Source: Candidatus Muiribacterium halophilum (GTDB taxonomy: Bacteria > Muiribacteriota > Muiribacteriia > Muiribacteriales > Muiribacteriaceae). Taken from it: a stretch of 23,267 nt of DNA. A program made the position numbers and the translations under genes. Shown piece by piece: positions 7,509 to 13,314 of this stretch. The DNA lies in NCBI GenBank assembly GCA_023228995.1, contig JALOAD010000051.1, positions 1 to 23,267 of the forward strand. Direction: 5' to 3'. The notes beneath the pieces were generated by a model. That model was not told the origin of the DNA and made no database searches. It saw only the letters and a program-made list of their open reading frames with translations. The first letter of the stretch is position 1. The number at the start of each line of letters is the position of its first letter.

Positions 7509-8368
7509 AATATATAAGGACATTTAATGAATCTACAAACACATCAGAAATTGAAGCTATTTGTAACGAATATAATATAAAAAACTACATAATTAATGAA
7601 GATGGTTCTATTGATGTAGATGGAAATGTTAATTTACTCAATAGACAATTAAAAGTGTTACCTTTGAAATTTAGAAAGGTTAGTGGGAATTTTGATTGTA
7701 GTAATAATCAATTAACATCCTTAGAAGGTGCTCCTCAAAGAGTAGGTGGTTTTTTTGATTATAGAGGTAATAAATTAACATCTTTGTTGGGTAGTCCTCA
7801 AAGAGTAGGTGGGGATTTTGATTGTAGTAGTAATCAATTAACAACCTTAGAAGGTGCTCCACAAAGAGTAGGTGGTTTTTTTGATTGTAATTTTAATAAA
7901 TTAACATCATTAGAGGGTAGTCCTCAAAGTATAGGTGGTAATTTTTATTGTTATAGCTGTCAATTAATCACCTTAGAGGGTGCTCCACATACTATAGGTG
8001 ATAATTTTGATTGTAGTAATAATCAATTAACAAGCTTAGAGGGTGCTCCTAAAAGAGTAGGTGGTATATTTTGGTGTGATTCTAATAATCTTAAAAATAT
8101 TGATTATTTACCTAAATATTATAAAGAATTAGATATATCTAATAATCCAATTTATAAAATAATAAAGTTATTTACAACATCTAATGAATATGGATTGATA
8201 TCTAATAGAGAATATAAAGATTTAATTATGGATTTTATAGATAGAGAAATTATCCAACAAGATAAATTATTAGCGAATAGATTAGTAGAATTCTTAGATG
8301 ATATAGGAAAACCAAAATCCAGAGAAGAACTCATAGAGTTATTAAAAAATGATTATGATATAAAATAA
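7505..8368 (+). CDS. Modular LRR protein, 6 modules, last gene of first array
   Basis: 287 residues, six modules at 70-195. Module 1 ends FFDYRGNK: the ladder cysteine, present in essentially all other modules, is tyrosine here. Modules 4-5 hold the CYSCQ and LITLEGAPHTIG pair, recognisably the same pair as in the genes at 77 and 4988. It is the only array gene in this block ending in TAA, and its C-terminus is NDYDIK instead of NDYEIR, as expected when no downstream ATGA junction has to be preserved. No terminator hairpin is visible before the helicase gene 45 bp downstream, so the two are probably co-transcribed. Function unknown. Confidence 0.9.
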   Translation: MKYIRTFNESTNTSEIEAICNEYNIKNYIINEDGSIDVDGNVNLLNRQLKVLPLKFRKVSGNFDCSNNQLTSLEGAPQRVGGFFDYRGNKLTSLLGSPQRVGGDFDCSSNQLTTLEGAPQRVGGFFDCNFNKLTSLEGSPQSIGGNFYCYSCQLITLEGAPHTIGDNFDCSNNQLTSLEGAPKRVGGIFWCDSNNLKNIDYLPKYYKELDISNNPIYKIIKLFTTSNEYGLISNREYKDLIMDFIDREIIQQDKLLANRLVEFLDDIGKPKSREELIELLKNDYDIK

Positions 8369-8390
8369 TAAACTTTCTTAAATATTTCTC

Positions 8391-8400
8391 TATAAAATAA
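8391..8400 (+). promoter_or_regulatory. TATAAAATAA box upstream of helicase
   Basis: TATAAAATAA lies 13 bp before the helicase ATG at 8414. Similar boxes precede dam, dnaK and the neck-like gene. It could be a phage-specific -10-type element (T4 late promoters use TATAAATA) or simply the A-rich leader typical of Bacteroidetes genes. Weak on its own. Confidence 0.25.
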
Positions 8401-8413
8401 CAAATATTAAAAT

Positions 8414-10072
8414 ATGTCATTGAAGAGAGATTTAGCTAAATATAAGCCAAGAAAGGAACAAAAAGATGTATTAGATTTTATATCTAATACAATGGTGGAT
8501 AAACCAACTAATAAGTATTTTTTATTAAACTTACCAACCGGTATAGGCAAATCATATTTAGCAATTATGATTAGTAATTGGTATAAACAGAATATAAATA
8601 AATCTGCTAAGGTAGATATAATAACAGGTACTAAAATCTTACAAGATCAATATTCTCAGAGTTTTGAAAGTATTAATGATCTAAAGGGTAAAGAAAATTA
8701 TACTTGTAAAACTTATGCTTGTTCTTGTGCTCAAGGTAGTGAATTTAACAAATTAAATAAAACATCTTGTGATGATTGTCCACATAGTATAGCTAGAGAT
8801 AATTACATATCTGGTGGTATCTCTTTAACTAATTTTTATTTATATATCTTAAATTCTATATATAATAAACAAATGTTAGATCGTAGAGATGCAAGATTAT
8901 TAATAGTTGATGAAGCACATGAATTAGATAATGTTATGTCCGATTTTATTTCTATAAAAATAACTGATTTTCTAATAAAAAAATTCAAATTTCAAAATGA
9001 AACTAAAATAATCAAAGAATTAAAAACAGTCAAAACAATTTTTGATTATGTGGAGTTTGTTAAATATTTCAATAGGGAAATATTAGATAATTTGAATAGT
9101 ATAGAAAGGGGTATGAGTGTTGGTAGAAATGCTATTCAAGATAAGAGAGAACTTAAAATAAATAAATTAACTGGTAAAGGGAAAAATACTGATCTTAAAT
9201 TAATGCAAATTACATCTGACTTAAAACAATGGCAATTGAAAATTGAAGTTTTCTTAAAAGAATATGAGCAAAATAAAGACAATTGGGTCTTAGAGGTTAA
9301 TTATAATGAAAAAACAAAACAAAGAGAATTGTCATTAGAACCTATATGGGCATATGATTACTTAGAAAAATATATTTATGGTAGATATGATATGGTTATT
9401 ATGATGTCTGGTACAATATTAGACAAAAATCTATTTTGTCAATTAAATGGATTAGACGTAAATAAAACTGTTTATTATAGTATAGACTCACCATTCTCTA
9501 TTAAAAATAGACCAATTTTTTATCTACCAGTAGGTAAAATGTCTTATAATAGTAAAATTGAAACCTTCAAAAAATATATTCCATATATTCAAAAACTATT
9601 AAACAAATATAAAAATAAAAAAGGTATTATCCATACTAACTCTTTTGAATTATCAATGTGGATTGAAGATAGTATCAAAGATCATAGATTGGTTTTTCAT
9701 GATAGTAGTAATAAAGATGAAGTTTTGAAAATGCATAAAGAATCATCAGAATCAACAGTACTTGTATCACCATCAATGGATATTGGGGTAAGCTTTGATG
9801 ATGACTATGCAAGATTTCAAATAATTGCAAAAATTCCTTATCCATCATTAGCATCACAGAAAAATAAATTGAGAATGAAAAATAACCCAGAGTGGTATTC
9901 ATGGAAAACTTGTTGTTCTTTAATACAAGCATGTGGTCGAATAATAAGATCTGATATGGATTATGGTGATACTATAATAATTGATGAATCTTTCAGTGAT
10001 GTAATGCGATATAGCTCTAAATATTTACCAATATGGTTACAAGACTCTATAAAAGTATTTAATAAAAAATAA
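8414..10072 (+). CDS. XPD/DinG-like Fe-S superfamily 2 DNA helicase
   Basis: 552 residues. Walker A is PTGIGKS (41-47), motif II is VDEAH (165-169) and motif VI is QACGRIIR (505-512). Five cysteines between motifs Ia and II (98, 103, 105, 119, 122) occupy the place of the 4Fe-4S cluster domain of Rad3/XPD and DinG helicases. These are ATP-dependent 5'-3' DNA helicases acting in repair, recombination or replication restart. The segment around 200-280 (charged, helical) probably corresponds to the Arch domain. The gene follows the LRR array by 45 bp on the same strand and ends in a strong bidirectional terminator. The ATG at 8414 is preceded by an A-rich leader with no Shine-Dalgarno. Family assignment is firm; the precise role in the phage is inferred. 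Confidence 0.85.
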   Translation: MSLKRDLAKYKPRKEQKDVLDFISNTMVDKPTNKYFLLNLPTGIGKSYLAIMISNWYKQNINKSAKVDIITGTKILQDQYSQSFESINDLKGKENYTCKTYACSCAQGSEFNKLNKTSCDDCPHSIARDNYISGGISLTNFYLYILNSIYNKQMLDRRDARLLIVDEAHELDNVMSDFISIKITDFLIKKFKFQNETKIIKELKTVKTIFDYVEFVKYFNREILDNLNSIERGMSVGRNAIQDKRELKINKLTGKGKNTDLKLMQITSDLKQWQLKIEVFLKEYEQNKDNWVLEVNYNEKTKQRELSLEPIWAYDYLEKYIYGRYDMVIMMSGTILDKNLFCQLNGLDVNKTVYYSIDSPFSIKNRPIFYLPVGKMSYNSKIETFKKYIPYIQKLLNKYKNKKGIIHTNSFELSMWIEDSIKDHRLVFHDSSNKDEVLKMHKESSESTVLVSPSMDIGVSFDDDYARFQIIAKIPYPSLASQKNKLRMKNNPEWYSWKTCCSLIQACGRIIRSDMDYGDTIIIDESFSDVMRYSSKYLPIWLQDSIKVFNKK

Positions 10073-10098
10073 AAGCACTATTAAAGTGCTTTTTCTTT
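10071..10098. terminator. Bidirectional intrinsic terminator
   Basis: Perfect 9-bp stem AAAAGCACT / AGTGCTTTT (10071-10079 with 10085-10093), loop attaa, then a T-rich run. It lies between the convergent helicase gene (stop 10070-10072) and the minus-strand gene ending at 10103. The complementary strand has A/T runs suited to termination in the other direction. Confidence 0.88.
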
Positions 10099-10102
10099 AT
10101 TT

Positions 10103-10462
10103 TTATTTTTTCTTTGCCAAAATAGCTTTTTGTAAAGCTTCTGGTAATTTCTTTTGTTTATCAGTTAAACCAGACTTTTCTTCCTTTTTGGGAGTTTTAT
10201 CTTCTACCTTGTCCTTAGATTCATCTGCTTTATCTTCCATTTTCTCTCGTTTTTTCTTTTGTTTATCTAAATATGCTTTGAATCCAGCATTTATTTTTTT
10301 ACTTTCAATAATTTCATCTTCAATGAAGTCTTCTTCATCTTCAATATCATCATCTACTTCATCATTATACACATCTTCTTGTGGTGTATTTAGTGTTTTT
10401 TGATCTTCATCAGAAAATCTACCAAAATCATTAAAATTTTCAAACTTTTTAAGAAACTTCAT
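10103..10462 (-). CDS. Small highly charged protein, candidate head-core or internal protein
   Basis: 119 residues, low complexity and probably disordered. It begins MKFLKKFENFN, resembling the MKYLKNFNEN tag of the LRR proteins. Residues about 28-54 are very acidic (DEVDDDIEDEEDF); 56-119 are lysine-rich with alternating charge (DKQKKKREKMEDK) and end in AILAKKK. Strongly charged small proteins with such N-termini recall T4 prohead core and internal proteins, but I see no diagnostic domain. It stands alone between a bidirectional terminator and a divergent intergenic region. The opposite-strand reading frame (10086-10403) is serine/phenylalanine-rich and looks like an antisense shadow. The coding call is fairly sure, the role is not. 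Confidence 0.7.
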   Translation of the reverse strand: MKFLKKFENFNDFGRFSDEDQKTLNTPQEDVYNDEVDDDIEDEEDFIEDEIIESKKINAGFKAYLDKQKKKREKMEDKADESKDKVEDKTPKKEEKSGLTDKQKKLPEALQKAILAKKK

Positions 10463-10573
10463 ATATTATAATTTATTTTTTATTATATATTAATTATTAA
10501 AGATCATTTTCTTCTTTCTTAAACAAATTAATTTTTTTTAATATAAAATCATACATAAATTAGAAAATTAAAT
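10463..10573. promoter_or_regulatory. Divergent intergenic region
   Basis: 111 bp, nearly all A/T, between the divergent charged-protein gene and the gp41-like helicase. It must hold the start signals for both. I see no TAnnTTTG promoter; TATAAAATCA (about 10543) is the nearest resemblance to the TATAAAAATA boxes found elsewhere. No Shine-Dalgarno precedes either gene. Confidence 0.35.
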
Positions 10574-11911
10574 ATGACACCACAATTAGAAAAAGTATTC
10601 TTTAACTTTATATTAGAAAATAGAAAATATTATGATTTAGTATATCCAAATTTTTTTAGAAATAATGAAATTAAATTTGTATATACTATAATTCGCAAAT
10701 ATATGATTGATAATAGAGAAGCTCTAACACCAACACCTCGACAAATATTAGACATGGTAAATCTAAATGATAAAGAAGGTGTTATAACCAAAGATATATT
10801 AAAATCTATACTAAATGTAAATCTAATTGATTATGACAGGACCAATTTCATTGAACCTAATTTTAATGCTTGGGTACTAAGTAATAGACTCAAAGCTGGA
10901 GTTGTAGATATAGTAGATGAATCAAGAAACTTAGAAGGAAGTAGTGATTTAGATGAAGTATCTCTGATTGCTGATAAAATTAAAAATATGGTGGAAGATA
11001 TGACTTCTACTAAATTTGTTGGAGATGATGATGACTTAGGTTCGGATTTTGATGATGTTGAAAATCATATACAAGACTCTTCAAAATATAAAGTAGATTG
11101 TGGTATAAGCACTCTAAATCATATTTTAGGTGGTGGATGGGACATAGGTACATTATCTATATTAATGGCTGAAACAAACAATGGTAAAAGTTTATGGATG
11201 CAAAATCTATCTGTTTTAAGTTCTAATTTAGGTTATAATGTTTTATACATAACTTTGGAAATGTCTGAAAGAAAAGTTATGAAACGTCTTGGTGCAATGA
11301 GATTGAAAATACCCATTAATGATTATGATGAAATATCAAAAGATACTGATTATATTAAAAAAAGAATTAATAATTTAAGTAAAACAAATGAGAGTGGTGT
11401 TGATCTATTTGATAAAAAAGTAGGTAAGATATATACCAAATTCTGGGCAGCTGGTACAGCAACAGTAAATGATTTTGATAACTATATCCAAAGAATGAAA
11501 GAAAAAAAAGGTGTAACTTTTGATATGGTAGTAGTTGATTATATCACATTAATTGCCCCACCAAAGGGAATGGGTAGTGATAGTTTATATATTAAAGGAA
11601 AACATTTAGCTGAGGGTTTAAGGGCACTTGCAGCAAAGTATAAGTGTCCAGTCGTAACTGCAATTCAAGTGGCTAAGGATGCTTGGAATGCCACTGATAT
11701 TACATTAGAAAGCATACCAGAGAGTAAAGCAATAGGTGAAACGAGTGACTGTGTACTAGCTATTATCAGGGACTCTTTATTAAAAAGACAAAATCAATTC
11801 AGATTAAAATTATTAAAACAAAGAGATGGTGATTTTAGTAAATCAAATATTATGATAGATCTTAATCCTACTTACCTAACTTTGGATAATGATCGTTTTT
11901 TAGATGCTTAA
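10574..11911 (+). CDS. gp41: Replicative DNA helicase, DnaB / T4 gp41 family
   Basis: 445 residues, close to T4 gp41 (475). The N-terminal part (1-150) is helical. The RecA-like motor starts near 165 with ISTLNHILGGGWD; Walker A is AETNNGKS (199-206), Walker B is MVVVDY (318-323, D322) and a C-terminal segment PESKAIGETSD fits the DnaB motif region. These hexameric helicases unwind the replication fork 5'-3' on the lagging strand and bind the primase. Primase and loader genes are not in the window. The gene stands alone between a divergent promoter region and a terminator. The ATG is preceded by an A-rich leader. Family assignment is strong; specific equivalence to gp41 rests on length and general layout. 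Confidence 0.88.
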   Translation: MTPQLEKVFFNFILENRKYYDLVYPNFFRNNEIKFVYTIIRKYMIDNREALTPTPRQILDMVNLNDKEGVITKDILKSILNVNLIDYDRTNFIEPNFNAWVLSNRLKAGVVDIVDESRNLEGSSDLDEVSLIADKIKNMVEDMTSTKFVGDDDDLGSDFDDVENHIQDSSKYKVDCGISTLNHILGGGWDIGTLSILMAETNNGKSLWMQNLSVLSSNLGYNVLYITLEMSERKVMKRLGAMRLKIPINDYDEISKDTDYIKKRINNLSKTNESGVDLFDKKVGKIYTKFWAAGTATVNDFDNYIQRMKEKKGVTFDMVVVDYITLIAPPKGMGSDSLYIKGKHLAEGLRALAAKYKCPVVTAIQVAKDAWNATDITLESIPESKAIGETSDCVLAIIRDSLLKRQNQFRLKLLKQRDGDFSKSNIMIDLNPTYLTLDNDRFLDA

Positions 11912-11950
11912 TGTTTTTATCTAAAACTTATTTTTCAAAAAGGTAAAAAT

Positions 11951-11971
11951 AATCATTACTTAATAATGATT
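11951..11971. repeat. AT-rich inverted repeat downstream of the helicase
   Basis: AATCATTA and TAATGATT (8-bp arms) flank a 5-nt loop, just before the main terminator. It is weak as a terminator because it lacks G/C and a U-tract. It could be an operator, an RNA 3'-end stabiliser, or incidental. Confidence 0.45.
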
Positions 11972-11976
11972 AAATA

Positions 11977-12014
11977 AAAAAAGTGGTTTTGATTAATTTC
12001 AAAACCACTTTTTT
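11977..12014. terminator. Bidirectional intrinsic terminator
   Basis: A 16-bp stem AAAAAAGTGGTTTTGA / TCAAAACCACTTTTTT with a 6-nt loop (ttaatt), flanked by A and T runs on both sides, lies between the convergent helicase gene and the minus-strand gene whose stop codon (12013-12015) overlaps its right arm. It should end transcription in both directions. Confidence 0.9.
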
Positions 12015-12435
12015 ATTTCTTTTTCATTTTTATTGTAAGTGTGTCATGACTATAAGGTTTTTTAACAAATTCATAATTTATTACTTCACAATTTGCTTTC
12101 TTAGCAATGAGTGAAAAACGATCACTCATAAACAAGTCAATTGCTTCTTCCTTACTTAAATTCTTATATTCTGGTTTCATATATAATCCATCATAACAAG
12201 ATTTAACCCAATATTCATAAAATTCTATGGTATTATCTGGTCTATTATAACAAAAAATCCCTTCTAGTTTCCATAATGAATCTGTTATTTCTTTTTTACT
12301 TGGTGTGTGTGAATCAATTATATCACTATCAATTGTTTTCTTAAGTAGATCATATCTAATGTTATCAGAAATATATTTTAATTTTATTTCTTCTACATTC
12401 TCATTGATAAAATCTTTGTATTTTTTAATATTCAT
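12013..12435 (-). CDS. Hypothetical protein with capsid-targeting-like N-terminus
   Basis: 140 residues, no recognised domain. The N-terminus MNIKKYKDFINEN resembles the T4 internal-protein targeting peptide (MKTYQEFIAEA), with a possible I-x-E cleavage site after residue 12 (INE). The rest is mixed alpha/beta, with a cysteine-containing central part (IFCYNRPDNTIEFYEYW), and it ends in lysines. It lies 8 bp downstream of the neck-like structural gene on the same strand, probably one unit, which supports a virion or head-assembly connection. GATAAAAATA lies just upstream of the start. Function unknown. Confidence 0.75.
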   Translation of the reverse strand: MNIKKYKDFINENVEEIKLKYISDNIRYDLLKKTIDSDIIDSHTPSKKEITDSLWKLEGIFCYNRPDNTIEFYEYWVKSCYDGLYMKPEYKNLSKEEAIDLFMSDRFSLIAKKANCEVINYEFVKKPYSHDTLTIKMKKK

Positions 12436-12443
12436 AATTATTT

Positions 12444-13229
12444 TTATCTTTTAACCATAACAAAAAATGAACTTTGACTCATATTTTTTATAGTATCTTC
12501 AACTTCTTTCAATTCTTCCTTACCTTGTGATAATAAATTTTGGTGATTTATAGTCACGTTACCTGGTATTGTTATATTATACATACCCAACATATTAGCA
12601 AGTTGAACCTTAGCATAACCAACTACATACTTGAAAAATAATTCATCTTTGAATAAATATTCTTTTGGAATTTCGGCATATCCTTCAACTACTATACTGT
12701 GATTTATCTTAGTTAAAATATTTAATCGATGATTAAGTGGATTGAAATGAAACCTTACAGTATATTTATTTAATTGATTTAACATATCTGACATTGAGTC
12801 TAATATGGTTTTATATACACCCAACTCACTTATAGTGGATACATAAGAAGAAAGATAAGGGGCATTTGTAACTCCTAGATTCACAGATAGTTGTGGAGTA
12901 TTTATACCCAATTGATATAAACTTTCACCCCTAATTTCATATAGGTAAGAAATTGTTTGTATTTCACAAGGTAATTGTACATAACCATATTTTGTATATT
13001 CTTCAGTGAAAAATGCTTCTTTTCTTATAACATAATATATTTTTTGAACAGCATACATATAATTTTTATAAAACCAATTAAGGCATCTTGTTTCTATTAA
13101 TTGTCGTATAGTTGCATCTGGTAAAGTTTTAGGTAAAGAACATGCCACAGTCAATTCAGTATTGATTAAATCTATGAATTCTTCTATAGTATAACCATTT
13201 TGTGAAGGTATATATTCTGATTCAGTCAT
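12444..13229 (-). CDS. Putative phage neck / head-completion protein
   Basis: 261 residues. The N-terminal helical region (12-60) has a conserved arrangement of acidic and aromatic residues (TIRQLIETRCLNWFYKNY) followed by YVQLPCEIQTISYLYEI. This layout (helical region, then a strand such as YxxLPxxIxxI) resembles neck proteins of T4-like phages. A central region (about 110-150) is followed by a C-terminal part with KYVVGYAKVQLANMLGMYN, resembling that of myovirus neck proteins. No signal peptide is visible. It is the first gene of a two-gene minus-strand unit with the tagged 140-residue protein. The assignment is by general pattern only; another virion structural role is possible. Confidence 0.5.
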   Translation of the reverse strand: MTESEYIPSQNGYTIEEFIDLINTELTVACSLPKTLPDATIRQLIETRCLNWFYKNYMYAVQKIYYVIRKEAFFTEEYTKYGYVQLPCEIQTISYLYEIRGESLYQLGINTPQLSVNLGVTNAPYLSSYVSTISELGVYKTILDSMSDMLNQLNKYTVRFHFNPLNHRLNILTKINHSIVVEGYAEIPKEYLFKDELFFKYVVGYAKVQLANMLGMYNITIPGNVTINHQNLLSQGKEELKEVEDTIKNMSQSSFFVMVKR

Positions 13230-13240
13230 ATTAAAGTATT

Positions 13241-13250
13241 TATTTTTATG
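13241..13250 (-). promoter_or_regulatory. CATAAAAATA box upstream of neck-like gene
   Basis: Read on the minus strand, CATAAAAATA lies 11 bp before the ATG at 13229. It is one base from the TATAAAAATA seen before dam and dnaK. This is a possible phage promoter element or an A-rich translation leader; it is not decisive alone. Confidence 0.28.
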
Positions 13251-13314
13251 TATATATTAATAATTTATTATCATAAAAAAAATAAAACTTTCTGTTATTG
13301 TTGTAATATAATAA

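Larger units (their letters stand above)
77..8368 (+). repeat. Tandem coding array of 63-bp LRR modules
   Basis: This block carries two nested repeat levels. The outer unit is the whole gene (about 610-990 bp), joined by near-identical junctions of the form GAAATAC-GATG-AAATAC. The inner unit is a 63-bp module encoding 21 residues, present 2-8 times per gene. By my count the ten complete genes hold 55 modules (5,5,4,5,7,6,8,2,7,6). DNA between modules is often nearly identical, notably around the codons for LTSLEGAP. Such nested homology should favour unequal recombination and gene conversion. Confidence 0.9.

Noticed and set aside
77-8368. CRISPR-like regular repeats
   Set aside because: The 63-bp period is a coding module in frame with LRR residues, and the variable parts are codons within the module, not spacers between fixed palindromic repeats.
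77-8368. Diversity-generating retroelement
   Set aside because: No reverse transcriptase or template/variable repeat pair is visible, and variation is spread over all modules without an adenine-specific pattern that I can see.
10086-10403. Plus-strand frame MLFLYFYFFF over the charged protein gene
   Set aside because: It is a serine/phenylalanine-rich complement of the lysine/glutamate-rich minus-strand gene and starts inside the terminator at 10071-10098.
13230-13314. Host-type promoter for the homing endonuclease
   Set aside because: The gap contains TTG triplets but no TAnnTTTG at the right distance on either strand.
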